Notes: a model not told the origin generated them from the sequence alone. A DNA stretch of 49,330 bases from Candidatus Hydrogenedentota bacterium (GCA_029565395.1 JAKQOG010000211.1:1-49330); one strand, 5' to 3'. Positions 16,170 through 25,888 are shown, counted from the first letter of the stretch. Program-made: numbers and translations.

Positions 16170-17519
16170 ATGAAAACATCCGGCCAAATCACATTCAATC
16201 GCCGTGCATGGCTCCAGGCCGTATCCGGCATGGCGGTCGGCGCAACATGGATGAGAACCTCGCGAGCCGGGGATCTTCCCGATATCACCAAGCCCCGCGC
16301 CACTTCCGGCGATTCGGCCATCGAACCCGATTGGGACGAACGCCTGACGGTTACGGTCGGGCCGGACAAGGCCGACATCACCGGTCAGACCGGAAAAGTT
16401 ATCCAGGCTGCCGTGGACTACGCCGTTCGGCTTGGCGGCGGCACGGTAAAAATTCTGCCCGGCGTCTACCCTCTGCGCAACGGCATCCGCCTCCATGCCA
16501 ACGTGCGAATTTGCGGCAGTGGCTGCGACACCGTTCTCCTCAAGGAACCTTCGGTCGAAACCAATCTCGCCCTGGACTCGGATTGGTTCGACCAGGAGAT
16601 TACCGTGGCGGACGCCGCCGGATTCCAAATCGGCGATGGCGTCTGTATCCGCGCAACCAATCCAGACACCCACGGCCCAGTAGTCATCAAACGGACACTC
16701 GTAGCGCGCAGCGGAAACCGGTTCAAACTGGACCGCGCCCTTCGCGAAAACGCATGGCAACTGGGCAAGGCGAGTGTTGCCACGCTATTCCCTATTCTGA
16801 CGGCCGAGGAGACCAGCGATTTGGTGATCGAGGACCTCTGTCTGGATGGCAACAAGGATAACAACGCCAATCTCGATGGCAATTACGCCGGGTGCATCTG
16901 GCTCCAGGATTGCAGCCGCGTGAACATCCGCAATGTCACCGCGCGCAACTACAACGGCGACGGCATCAGTTGGCAGGTCTGCCACGATGTTCTCGTCGAG
17001 AATTGCCACAGCCATGACCACACGGGACTGGGCCTCCATCCCGGTTCAGGCGCACAACGGACCATCATCCGGGGCAATGTCCTGGAACGCAATAACATCG
17101 GCATCTTCTTCTGCTGGGGGGTCAAATATGGCCTTGCCGAGAAGAACACCATCCGCGATAGCCGGAATTGCGGCATTTCTATTGGTCACCGGGACGATGA
17201 GAACGTGATCCGCGGCAATGAGATCCGCAATAGCGGCAAAACCGGCGTCCTGTTCCGGCCAGAACGCGGCGAAGGCTTTACCGCCAGCGGAAACCGGCTC
17301 GAAGAAAACCGCATCATCGATTCCGGGCCGGAGGACGGCATTGCTATTGACCTTCAAGGCGTTACGCGCGGGAACAGCATCGCCCGCAACACACTCACCG
17401 AAACGCGCGCCCCGGCCAATCGCACCGGCATTCGCCTCGGAAAAGACACCCGCGATAACACGCTTACCGATAACACAATAGAAGGCTTTGCCGTCCCGGT
17501 CCTCTACGAGAAACCATGA
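16170..17519 (+). CDS. Tat-exported right-handed parallel beta-helix protein
   Basis: The 449-residue protein begins with a Tat-type leader (FNRRAWLQAVSGMAVGATW). It has an N-terminal pectate-lyase-3-like segment (GKVIQAAVDYAVRLGGGTVKILPGVYPL). Many right-handed beta-helix rungs (PbH1/NosD-like) follow, with recurring N-x-I/V and C-G-I patterns: VNIRNVTARNYNGDGISW, VLVENCHSHDHTGLGL, TIIRGNVLERNNIGIFF. These proteins bind or cleave acidic polysaccharides such as pectin or alginate; catalytic residues cannot be assigned by eye. The ATG at 16170 follows GGGAGG. Probably part of the exported carbohydrate set with its neighbours. Confidence 0.85.
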   Translation: MKTSGQITFNRRAWLQAVSGMAVGATWMRTSRAGDLPDITKPRATSGDSAIEPDWDERLTVTVGPDKADITGQTGKVIQAAVDYAVRLGGGTVKILPGVYPLRNGIRLHANVRICGSGCDTVLLKEPSVETNLALDSDWFDQEITVADAAGFQIGDGVCIRATNPDTHGPVVIKRTLVARSGNRFKLDRALRENAWQLGKASVATLFPILTAEETSDLVIEDLCLDGNKDNNANLDGNYAGCIWLQDCSRVNIRNVTARNYNGDGISWQVCHDVLVENCHSHDHTGLGLHPGSGAQRTIIRGNVLERNNIGIFFCWGVKYGLAEKNTIRDSRNCGISIGHRDDENVIRGNEIRNSGKTGVLFRPERGEGFTASGNRLEENRIIDSGPEDGIAIDLQGVTRGNSIARNTLTETRAPANRTGIRLGKDTRDNTLTDNTIEGFAVPVLYEKP

Positions 17520-18088
17520 GGGCACAACCCGGGCAAATTTTTATATTGTTGGAATCTTCACAACGACACACTCCAGGGGACGCAAGAACCGAGGTCAGGC
17601 GATGTGAAAGAGAGGTTCATGGCAACTCACTTCTGCGGCAAGACCTACTTCGAAAAACTTGCAGGATTCGGCCTTGTCGTCCAACCCAATTATGTCACAA
17701 ACTAACAAAGAGGAAATTGACGATCACTATCCACGTTACGGTCCATACCTGCCAATTCCTTGTTGATATAATTCGCGCCATTTTTACAGAGGAATCGGAT
17801 ATTGCCACTGACCAGAAATGGTTTCAGGAGATATGCATATGCGATGACGCACAAAGGCAGGTAAAGCGGGCAGCAGCAAGTAGTTTCTGCTCTTCGAGAC
17901 AGAACTCAAGTCGTAAATGTCAGATAAAGTGTGTCTGGCAAAAGATCCACAGGTGACCCGATGGGACTTTCAATCAGCGTCATTGGCTACTCGCCTCATC
18001 CGGTCCATAATATATGTCCAAGCATAGCCGGGAGCAGGATAGCGGCCTGGTTATCATCGCTGCCCAATTCGAATAAACGGCAGACATT
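17520..18088. other. 569-base intergenic stretch, no gene recognised
   Basis: A short frame near 17619 (MATHFCGKTYFEKLAGFGLV, 28 residues) has AGAGG upstream but no known family. A longer frame on the plus strand starting inside the beta-helix gene has no motif I recognise. I see no repeat or RNA gene. Confidence 0.4.
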
Positions 18089-19492
18089 CTAGTGCATTCG
18101 TAAGGCCTTCTTGACTGCTTTCGTGAGTTCCGCGCGGATGGAGGATACGGAGTTACGGTCTTTGAGATGTACATGAATGACACCGTGAAGGTCCGAAGGT
18201 AAGGTCACCCCCTCTTCAACCACCATAATCGTCTGTTCGCGGCCGTGCGCACCGGCGAAATAGCCTGTTTCATAGGAGATGTTTCCGGAGGGAAGAAAGG
18301 CCGTTTTCCCATCGCTAAGTTGCACTTCGTGATCTTTCGTGAACAAGAAAACGGCGAACCTGACATTGTCGAATACCTCCTCAATCTCCTCTATAAGCAC
18401 TTTGCCGGGGTAGAACTCATACTTCCAGTCGACTGCTTGCACGTCCTTGTCCTTGAAATCCTCGCGAATAAGGTCCTTTACACCGACAGCTACATCGCTG
18501 GTACTGCCGCAATAGCCGATGAAATACTTGGGCCGGAGGCTTATCGGAGAGCCAAATGCAGAGATTAAGTGTCCGGGAATGTCGTTAGGCATGCCGCCCT
18601 TCAATTTGAGCAGTGCTCCCAACGCGAGGGCAGCCAGCGCCGTATCCTCATTATCTTCATAGAGGCCGGTCTTTCCCCCTTTCTGTTTGAACCAGCGGAC
18701 AATCCGTCCTACAATCTTGTCGGGAACGTGTTCCGCTCGCGCAAGGGCATGCAGGATATAGGCATTGCTGAATGTATAGCAGCTCCACAGGTCGGAACCC
18801 TTACCCGAAATACGCGCTATGAGCCAGTTAGAAGCGGCATTGCTCCTGTTCTGGAATTCGCGCCACTTTTTAATACGTTTGATCTCTTGGATCTCTGGGT
18901 CCCTCGTCAGTTCGTTGTGAAGCCAGACAATGAAGCCTGTATAATGGGGGGAGATAAAATAACCATCCTCACTGGGCGGAATACTGCAAAGCAATGTCAA
19001 TGCATATTCAAGCCAGTGAAAGTTCCCAGCAACTGACGCCTTGCAGTTTTTTCTCCACCAGAGCATGGCAATGGCACTAAGACTCGTTTCCCATGGTTCG
19101 TCATACCAGGCGCCCCGTTTCTGAACGATGCTCTCCAGCCATCTGACGGCATCGTGCACCACTTTGTGGACGGTTTCGTCCTCTTCGGGAACAAGACCAA
19201 TAACGGAAAGTGCGGTATCCCACGCCTCCGATTCCCAGCTTGTCCCGCCATCCTCCTCTATTCTAACGTTGCTCACCAGCCAATGACGAGCATCCGCCAC
19301 CAAATCACATATAGAGAACCCTGTCGCCTTCTGAACAGCGCTTCCATAAGGCATTTCGTGGAGTGCCCAACAGGCCAGAGCAGTGGATCGCACGTCACCC
19401 CAATGACCCGCAGAGGCACCTTGTTTGACTAAATTGCCGGACGCCTTCACATACAACTCCAAGATTGCATCGTTCGTGTCTGTTTTTTTCAT
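18089..19492 (-). CDS. alpha/alpha-toroid (prenyltransferase-like) fused to a CAP12-type TIR domain
   Basis: In this 467-residue cytosolic protein, residues ~27-310 show repeated paired helices with the squalene-cyclase/prenyltransferase toroid signature: STALACWALHEM, SWESEAWDTALSVIGL, GAWYDEPWETSLSAIAMLWW, LYEDNEDTALAALALGALLKL. The DxDD or CxxC catalytic motifs of true cyclases are absent. Residues ~321-450 match the TIR domain of CBASS/Pycsar effectors (PF10137, CAP12/PCTIR): PKYFIGYCGSTSDVA, VRFAVFLFTKD, then NISYETGYFAGAHGREQTIMVVEE with the predicted catalytic Glu at 408, and PSDLHGVIHVHL. In that family the domain cleaves NAD+ or senses a cyclic nucleotide. I infer a ligand-gated NADase with the toroid as sensor. 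It is a lone gene with no cyclase beside it. GGAGGAA lies 7 bases before the ATG at 19492. Confidence 0.8.
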   Translation of the reverse strand: MKKTDTNDAILELYVKASGNLVKQGASAGHWGDVRSTALACWALHEMPYGSAVQKATGFSICDLVADARHWLVSNVRIEEDGGTSWESEAWDTALSVIGLVPEEDETVHKVVHDAVRWLESIVQKRGAWYDEPWETSLSAIAMLWWRKNCKASVAGNFHWLEYALTLLCSIPPSEDGYFISPHYTGFIVWLHNELTRDPEIQEIKRIKKWREFQNRSNAASNWLIARISGKGSDLWSCYTFSNAYILHALARAEHVPDKIVGRIVRWFKQKGGKTGLYEDNEDTALAALALGALLKLKGGMPNDIPGHLISAFGSPISLRPKYFIGYCGSTSDVAVGVKDLIREDFKDKDVQAVDWKYEFYPGKVLIEEIEEVFDNVRFAVFLFTKDHEVQLSDGKTAFLPSGNISYETGYFAGAHGREQTIMVVEEGVTLPSDLHGVIHVHLKDRNSVSSIRAELTKAVKKALRMH

Positions 19493-20578
19493 GACTAATT
19501 CCTCCATTGTCTGGTTGTTGGTGCCTTAGTCCTCGCATGAATGCCAATCGTTTCGTCCACGCGACTATATAAATTATCGTCTGTCAAACCGTCATACCCT
19601 AATTGTGTATTGTTTACTTGAGAGGAGCACCTGCAGCCTTTTCCCTTAGTAGGCCCTTCTCTGCTTTTCATTCGACTTCCAAAGGCGCGCCAGAATGCGA
19701 TCTAATTCCGAATACCGTTTGTGGAGCTTGGGGGCCATTCTAGTCACAGAATTCCACCTCTGATCCCTGACCAACACCTGTTCCTAACGCTAGGCCCTGG
19801 TTGATGACTTGGCCTGTGGATATGGTCACGTGGTATTGCTCCGTGACCGTGCCCACAGTTAGGCACGTGCCCGTCATCGCCGATTACGCGGCGCCTCGCA
19901 ACATTCCACCGACATTTGACACGGGGAACTGCTCAGGTGTTTCGGGCAACCAACAATCACCAAAGTGACCACCAAGGAGGCAGTAAAAATGACACCGCGT
20001 GTGACTTTGTTATTAGTCATGACCCTCACCCTCTACTAAGCACAAGGTTACCTAAACCATAGCAAAGCTTATCTTAAGGAAAGTCTATGTCATCCACTTG
20101 TGAAAATCAAGTTAGTTCCAGACTTTCACACAATTGAGAACCTTTGATCCCTGCGTCGTTCCCTGTCGAAACGCCGTTTCTGTCTGAGGAAACCTCTTCA
20201 ACGATAAAGAGAACCACAACTATGGTCCTACAACAGCTCGGTATCTTTGGATGGAAGGAAGCGGCCGGGAACTTCGTTCTGGCTTTACTCCTCGCTGGCG
20301 GACGATAGTGTTTACAAAGAGAAACTCAGGCGCGTGTTCTGGACGCCGCCGGTGTACGTTCCCCCCTCGTACAAACCGTCAGTCTCCGTGCCACCGCATA
20401 CACCTTGTCCAAGGGCAAAGGAGTATAATGACTGTGCATACAGGCCAAGCCAGCGGGTTGAACAGCCGAAACTCCCGGCTGTACACGATAAGGAGAGCGG
20501 CATTTGCGAAATAGGCCGTTTATCCATGCGGGAAACAAAGGGTAAAAGCGCTTCTGACCAAGACGGGTATCAGGCGAT
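19493..20578. other. 1.1-kb intergenic stretch, largely unexplained
   Basis: No complete protein-coding gene is convincing here. Visible items are the 16-codon frame at 19989-20039 with a strong ribosome-binding site and, at 20499-20522, a palindrome-like motif (GGCATTTGCGAAATAGGCC) that recurs at 45726-45744 on the other strand. A plus-strand frame at 20247-20582 (111 residues) is proline- and arginine-rich with no start signal and overlaps the next gene. This may be a decayed region. Confidence 0.45.
19989..20039 (+). CDS. 16-residue frame with strong ribosome-binding site
   Basis: AAGGAGG stands 8 bases before an ATG that opens MTPRVTLLLVMTLTLY and stops. The peptide looks like the beginning of a signal peptide or a short hydrophobic peptide. 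It may be the surviving start of a decayed secreted-protein gene, a leader peptide, or a small hydrophobic toxin. Nothing decides between these. Confidence 0.3.
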   Translation: MTPRVTLLLVMTLTLY

Positions 20579-22309
20579 ATGAAGGTGCTTCGTAGATACA
20601 AGAAAAAGATTCTGCTTACAGGAATTTTGTTTCTCGGTGTTGTGGCACTTCTCACCATGTTCTTTCCGGATCAGGCGGAAAGAACCGTGATGCTGATTTC
20701 ATACCTGCTTCCGAGATCGCCGAGGCTGTTGCCCGAACAGGAACACCAGCGCGTAATGAGTGCATGCCGTATGGATATGGGGGATGCAATACCGGCGCTG
20801 TATCTTTCGGGGACGCACTACGAGATGGGGTATCAACACGGGCAGCTTGCCAAAGACCTGATTCATGCGTTTCGGGACAAAGCGGTCAACTTTGTTGCAT
20901 CCCATGTTGAAAAAGAATACGGGGCGCCTGCGTGGTTGGCGCCGATGATTGCACCATCGTTGCTGGTATGGGAGTCGGCAGGATACCGGCGAACCATTCC
21001 CTCCGGCATATATGACGAGGTCAAGGGAATAGCGGATGGTGCGGGCATACACCCTTTGGAAGTCGTTGCCGCGACCGCCATATGGGAGATCTACATGGCG
21101 CACGGGTGTTCGGAGTTTGTGGCGGCGAACGAGATGACCCCGGACGGTTCGATGATTCATGGGTTCAATGACGACCAGCCCTCCAGCCAACACGCGTTTG
21201 CAAGCGCGTATTTGGCCATGATTTTCTACGCGCCTGTGGACGGCCTTCCGTTCTGCACGCAGAACACGGTTGGAACGGTCGGCCTGTACGGCGGCATGAA
21301 CACGGCGGGCATTTCCGTGGCGTGGGACAATACGCACACGAAAGACCGAACCCTCTACGGAAATACGAAACTTCCGGCCGTTCCGTATGTTGTTACCCTC
21401 CGGCGGCTTTTGGAAGAGAGCAGCACCCTCGACCAGGCAATCCAGGTCGTGTGTAGCGCCATGCCACGGCCCCTGGCCGATATCATAATCATCGGCAGCG
21501 CCCACGAAAAAAAAGCCGTTGCTCTGGAAACCGCGGGTTCAACCTGCGCTACCAGACCCCTTGAGGAAGGTGTCGTGTGGAGTACCAACCACTTCCGCAG
21601 TGAAACCTTGGCGCCCCATGACCGCCAGGGCGACTGGCGCACGATGGATGCCACAACCTGCGCGAGCAAATTCCCACGACATGTAGCCTATGAACAACTG
21701 TTCAAAAAATATGCCGGGGAAATTACCCCGGAAGTGGCTGCCAAAATCGTCCGCGATCCCTATCCCCGGGAAGCGGATGGATACCTCCACCCTCCAGGAG
21801 GCCGCCGTACCACCATCTGCCGTGCCACCACGAATTTCACCTTTATCATGCAAGCGGGCAAGGGGCTGATCTGGGCCAGTGATGGCAAATTTCCAGCGCC
21901 CCAAGGCGATTTCCTGGCGTTTGATCTCAAGGCGCGGGCGCGGCGTCCCGAACTGGACATAAAGGCGGCAGGATACCGCGATGCGCTCGGATCGGCAAGG
22001 GCGTTCCTGGAGAACGACTTGCCCTCGGCGGAAAAAGCTCTGAACGCGGCCATTGAAAAAGACGGTGAAACGGCGCCGCTGCTCATGATGCGGGCCGTCT
22101 TGGCGATGCGCAATAGCGATGCGGCGAGTGCGGAGAAAGTCATCGCCTCCATATCTGACAGATGGCCGGAAACAGTCTTTGCCCGCATGGCCGGCGCATG
22201 GTCGGAAAAAAAGCATGCCGAAATGCCCGCAATTCCTTTTCCAAGCGCCATAGCCCCCCTGCTTTATTTTGAGGGTAATCCCCAAGCGCCTTGTGTCGCC
22301 AACAAATAG
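20579..22309 (+). CDS. C45-type Ntn hydrolase (acyltransferase/phospholipase B-like), membrane-anchored
   Basis: The 576-residue protein has an N-terminal basic stretch and one hydrophobic helix (residues 11-28: ILLTGILFLGVVALLTMF), giving an anchored or secreted topology. Residues ~75-420 are of the peptidase C45 / acyl-CoA:6-APA acyltransferase type: LSGTHYEMGYQHGQLAKDLI, EVKGIADGAGIHPLEVVAATAIWE, the nucleophile block GCSEFVAANE (Cys at 177), MIHGFNDDQ, and VWSTNHF. Members hydrolyse amide or ester bonds of acylated amino compounds or peptides. Residues ~460-540 resemble TPR-like helices. The ATG at 20579 is weakly served by a ribosome-binding site. No neighbour hints at the substrate. Confidence 0.75.
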   Translation: MKVLRRYKKKILLTGILFLGVVALLTMFFPDQAERTVMLISYLLPRSPRLLPEQEHQRVMSACRMDMGDAIPALYLSGTHYEMGYQHGQLAKDLIHAFRDKAVNFVASHVEKEYGAPAWLAPMIAPSLLVWESAGYRRTIPSGIYDEVKGIADGAGIHPLEVVAATAIWEIYMAHGCSEFVAANEMTPDGSMIHGFNDDQPSSQHAFASAYLAMIFYAPVDGLPFCTQNTVGTVGLYGGMNTAGISVAWDNTHTKDRTLYGNTKLPAVPYVVTLRRLLEESSTLDQAIQVVCSAMPRPLADIIIIGSAHEKKAVALETAGSTCATRPLEEGVVWSTNHFRSETLAPHDRQGDWRTMDATTCASKFPRHVAYEQLFKKYAGEITPEVAAKIVRDPYPREADGYLHPPGGRRTTICRATTNFTFIMQAGKGLIWASDGKFPAPQGDFLAFDLKARARRPELDIKAAGYRDALGSARAFLENDLPSAEKALNAAIEKDGETAPLLMMRAVLAMRNSDAASAEKVIASISDRWPETVFARMAGAWSEKKHAEMPAIPFPSAIAPLLYFEGNPQAPCVANK

Positions 22310-22518
22310 TTTCTTCCCGGACAGACGCGCGCAACCACCTGTGATTACCGATTATTCATCCTTAGTGGCGGGCAAGGACTCGCGCTGATAATGGGATAAA
22401 GTCAAGCTATTGCTCGAAATCTAGGGCTTTGGTGTACAGATATCAAAGCGCTGAATGATGCAAACCGCCCCACCTCCAGCCTGAACTGACCGGAATTGGG
22501 GCGCGGGCACCCCCCGGA

Positions 22519-24057
22519 TCACTCTTTCTTGAGCAAACGGTTTAAGACTTCGTGGTAGCCGGCCATGTCTTCCAACCGGAGAAGGAAGAGCCGCTCGAAT
22601 GCCAGGCAGTTCAGTTTGGGCAGGTTGCGGCGGCCTTTGGGTGCTATGGCGTTGACGCTCTCGAACCGGAGAGTGTGCGTGCCCGCCTTGAGCTCGTGGG
22701 TATCGAGGGATACGAACACGGGAGTATAGCCGCCGGCCACGAAGTCCATGGGCAGACCAAGCTTCTCTCCGTCCAGGGATACCTGATAGATGCCGGTGAT
22801 GACGCCATAGAAGAATACGGCCGTGATGTTGTAACGGCCATCCAGATCGAGATCGAAGTCGAGTTCAATGCTGGCCTCTGGAACGCAGGGCATGTACGTG
22901 AGCCCTGTCTCGGAAGGCACAACCAGAGCAGGCGGATCGGCGCGAAAGGTCATTTTTCCCGGGCACAGCGTGCGGTACGGCGCCATGCGTTGCTCGACGG
23001 GCGGCAGGGGCTCGTCGAAGGTGACCGGAGGGTATTGATACCAAAACGCCACCGAGCTCAGCCAATCGGGCCGTTCCGTGTAACTGGCCAACTCCATTTC
23101 CGCAAGCGTGCCCTTTTCCTGGTATACGCTGCCCTTGTGCTCGAACTCGAAATGCAGGGATTCCTTGAAGGCGATGGGATCTTGGATGTGCCAGCGGTAC
23201 ACCGACACCCGGTCGCCGGGAAGCACGCCCTCATAGAGCGGCGCCCCTGCGTAGGGCGAAGCGTACTCGCGGAAGCCCCACGCATCCAGGAAGTACTCTT
23301 CCGTGCCCGTGCCGCGAAGCCGAGGCTTCTCCGCGCCGTCAATATAAAAAAAGTCATCCCCCTCGCCGAACCAACCCAGTTCCACCTGGTGCGCCGAATA
23401 GACAGTGCCCACATAGTGCCCTCGGCCCTTCGTGTCCAGGATAGTGTAGTTGCCGGGCTTGGCGGGAAATTCCTGGCGATACTTCGCGTGAAAATAGGCG
23501 GTGTCCGTCGGCAGGCTCTCATACTTCCGCCAATTGACGTGAAAGTAGAACGAGCTGATCGCTTCCGTGGCAGAGTCGTTTGTGACGGTCATCCGGAAGC
23601 GTTCCCGGAAAGGCATTCGCCAGAAGCACGTGCGTGAGCGGCCCAGGCCCGTCACCACCACGGGGATGGACGAGAAATCCTTGTGGACATTACCATGACC
23701 CAACCCGAAGAAATCGCCCAAAGGCGTCTCAACACTCGGTTTTTCATTGCCGTTATAGTAGACGCGCAGCACCAGCGTGCGGCCATAGAAGGGATCGTCC
23801 GCGCCGACGGTGTTCCAGAATTCGGTGATGACTCCCGGCCCCGCAAGATCCGCCAACACCAGCGTTTCACCCGGTGCGATGGTCCGGCTGTCATTGTTGC
23901 CGCTCAGGTCCTCGTTGGAACTGCTTTCACGCCGCACCTCATAGTTCTGCTGGCGCGTAAGCGCATCCAACGCCGTATCTGTTCCCAGCGCCTCCGCGAA
24001 AAGCCATGGGGCGGCGGCCACCGCGCCCACCAGTAACAAGACACAGGACTTTCTCAT
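22519..24057 (-). CDS. secreted GH172 (DUF2961) glycoside hydrolase
   Basis: The 512-residue protein has a signal peptide (MRKSCVLLLVGAVAAAPWLFAEA). The DUF2961 fold follows, with the hallmarks ESSSNEDLSGNNDSRTIAPGETLVLADLAGPGVITEFWNT, RVYYNGNEKPSVETPLGDFFG, ELGWFGEGDDFFYIDG and the catalytic-region block RGTGTEEYFLDAWGF; the paired Glu are expected to be catalytic. DUF2961 is now CAZy family GH172, with activity on alpha-fructofuranosyl or arabinofuranosyl linkages. The last ~120 residues form a separate beta-sandwich. GGAGG lies 8 bases before the chosen ATG; an upstream start at 24081 is less likely. Confidence 0.88.
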   Translation of the reverse strand: MRKSCVLLLVGAVAAAPWLFAEALGTDTALDALTRQQNYEVRRESSSNEDLSGNNDSRTIAPGETLVLADLAGPGVITEFWNTVGADDPFYGRTLVLRVYYNGNEKPSVETPLGDFFGLGHGNVHKDFSSIPVVVTGLGRSRTCFWRMPFRERFRMTVTNDSATEAISSFYFHVNWRKYESLPTDTAYFHAKYRQEFPAKPGNYTILDTKGRGHYVGTVYSAHQVELGWFGEGDDFFYIDGAEKPRLRGTGTEEYFLDAWGFREYASPYAGAPLYEGVLPGDRVSVYRWHIQDPIAFKESLHFEFEHKGSVYQEKGTLAEMELASYTERPDWLSSVAFWYQYPPVTFDEPLPPVEQRMAPYRTLCPGKMTFRADPPALVVPSETGLTYMPCVPEASIELDFDLDLDGRYNITAVFFYGVITGIYQVSLDGEKLGLPMDFVAGGYTPVFVSLDTHELKAGTHTLRFESVNAIAPKGRRNLPKLNCLAFERLFLLRLEDMAGYHEVLNRLLKKE

Positions 24058-24265
24058 GCGATGGTCCTCCATTATTTGCACGAGCTTCCGATTCCTGCAG
24101 CGTTAAGCGATCGTATTTGTCGCGTTGCGCCACTCATCGAAGGACGATTACACACATGCTGCTTAGTGTAAAGCCACTTTTTTAAAATTGGAAATTTGAC
24201 ACCGAATTATTATCTGTTAAACAATACAATACAACACAACTATACGCAGGTGAAAGGGGTATCAT

Positions 24266-25888
24266 ATGCGAAGGGATATCGTAAAGCTCTCCACCTTGAC
24301 TTTTGTAAGTGTGTTGCTTGTAATGCCGCCGATATTTTCGGAAGAGTTCCAAGGGAAAGCTGTGGGGGTTGCCTCCGCGAATATCATTAAAGCCGACAAT
24401 GGGGAACTCCTGTCTTTATATGGAATCAAGAGTCCCGCTGTCGGTACGGAACTTGGCAAGCGCGCCAAATCTTTTGTAATGCAACAGGTAATCGGCCAAC
24501 CAGTCAAAATCGATATTGTTTCTGTTGAATATGGCATTCGCTATGTAAAGGTCACTCTTGCTGATGGGAAAGACCTTGCCGGGCAAATGCTTTCAGAAGG
24601 CCTTGCAACGTGGGATAGGGCCGCCTGGCCAAAAGAAACACATTTGGGTGATTTGGAGCAGATAGGGCAATCAAAGCTCCAGGCAGCCTTTGAAGAGCAA
24701 CAGGAAAAGATGCAAGACAATATTCGCCAGATCGAGGAAGCGCGAATACAGAAAGAGAAAGAAGAACGGGAGAGGGCGGAAAAAGAGGCTTTGAATAAGC
24801 AGATAAAAGAATGGCAAAACACGCTCCCCGCGGAACGCCAGGGCCGCCGTTCGCGGCTCTACGCTCTATGGAAAACCCTGCGCGTAGACCTCGCCAAGGC
24901 TGAAATCTATTACGAAAAAATCACTAAGGCCTCGCAATTACTAACCTTGGGGGCAGACGCACGTGCGGAATTGCAAGCGCGCTACCAAAGGTCAAAAGCC
25001 GAACATGGAATGGATGTTTCGACAGAAGTTGAATTACTCATGAGCAGTTGGGACGAGCAGGAGGCTCAGGAGACCGTTGGCGAATGGATTCAGGAGTATT
25101 ATGCACTCTTAGATAAGATTGCATCGGAAAGCGACGAGTATACTTACGAAAATGATTTAATAACGGAATTGGATTCCCATTTGCCAGAAGAAGTTCTAGC
25201 CTCTGAGACTATCGCCCTTTTGCCGGAGCAATCAGAATCAAGACCGGAGACTTCCGGCAATTTTCGTGTAGGTACAGGGTTTATTGTCGCTGAAGAGGGG
25301 TATGTCATTACGTGCGCCCATGTGATTGATGGCGCAAAAACAATAAGAGTCGAATCAAAAGAGGAAGTGTCTTATCCGGCAAGCGTTAAATTTCAGGATA
25401 GAAAATGTGATTTCGCAATTATTTTCGCAAAATCATTGGTGGGCAGCCCTATTCCTGTCTCAACGCAAGAACCCGAACAAGGAAGTGTTATTTATTGTTT
25501 AGGGTATCCTCTCAGTACCGTAAAGATGCGATCCGTGAGCGGAAACATTGCCGGACTGGAGGGCGCAGGCGATCAGATCGAGGGCGATCCCAAATATCTC
25601 CAGATCACTGCGCCATTAAATCCAGGCAATTCTGGAGGCCCGGTTCTTAATGTATATGGCGAATGGGTGGGGGTGGTCGCGATCAAATCTCTCGATATTA
25701 AACATTTGTATGAGAGCGGTCAGGCGGTCCAGGGGGTTAATCATGCGATCAAGGCTTCTGCAATTGAAAAGCAATTTAACACTGCGCAAGTGTGTGCTTT
25801 TTCACGACATTCGAGAGGGCCGGAACTCTCGCTCCAAGATATCTGCAAACAATTGTCTGATTCCGTGGTGCGTGTTATCGCACGATGA
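24266..25888 (+). CDS. SNase-fold / coiled-coil / trypsin-like serine protease fusion
   Basis: This 540-residue exported protein has a signal peptide at 1-25. Residues 28-117 have the staphylococcal-nuclease (OB) fold (GELLSLYGIKSP...DGKDLAGQMLSEGLATW). The catalytic Arg and Glu expected in 'R-L-x-G-I-D-x-P-E' are missing (S50, K55), so this domain is probably a binding module. Residues ~130-190 form a highly charged coiled coil, followed by a helical spacer. Residues 334-505 are an S1C/trypsin-like protease (GTGFIVAEEGYVITCAHVIDG with His352, CDFAII with Asp382, LNPGNSGGPVL with Ser456), a complete catalytic triad as in DegP/HtrA, but no PDZ domain follows. It probably processes envelope proteins. 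The ATG at 24266 follows AAAGGGG. Confidence 0.85.
   Translation: MRRDIVKLSTLTFVSVLLVMPPIFSEEFQGKAVGVASANIIKADNGELLSLYGIKSPAVGTELGKRAKSFVMQQVIGQPVKIDIVSVEYGIRYVKVTLADGKDLAGQMLSEGLATWDRAAWPKETHLGDLEQIGQSKLQAAFEEQQEKMQDNIRQIEEARIQKEKEERERAEKEALNKQIKEWQNTLPAERQGRRSRLYALWKTLRVDLAKAEIYYEKITKASQLLTLGADARAELQARYQRSKAEHGMDVSTEVELLMSSWDEQEAQETVGEWIQEYYALLDKIASESDEYTYENDLITELDSHLPEEVLASETIALLPEQSESRPETSGNFRVGTGFIVAEEGYVITCAHVIDGAKTIRVESKEEVSYPASVKFQDRKCDFAIIFAKSLVGSPIPVSTQEPEQGSVIYCLGYPLSTVKMRSVSGNIAGLEGAGDQIEGDPKYLQITAPLNPGNSGGPVLNVYGEWVGVVAIKSLDIKHLYESGQAVQGVNHAIKASAIEKQFNTAQVCAFSRHSRGPELSLQDICKQLSDSVVRVIAR

Noticed and set aside
18089..20578. Partner genes for a CBASS or Pycsar system next to the TIR gene
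   Set aside because: No nucleotide cyclase, CD-NTase, Cap2/Cap3 or similar gene is visible on either side, so I do not call a known system.
20247..20582. 111-residue plus-strand frame before the Ntn hydrolase
   Set aside because: No start signal, proline-rich low-information sequence, and it overlaps the start of the next gene.
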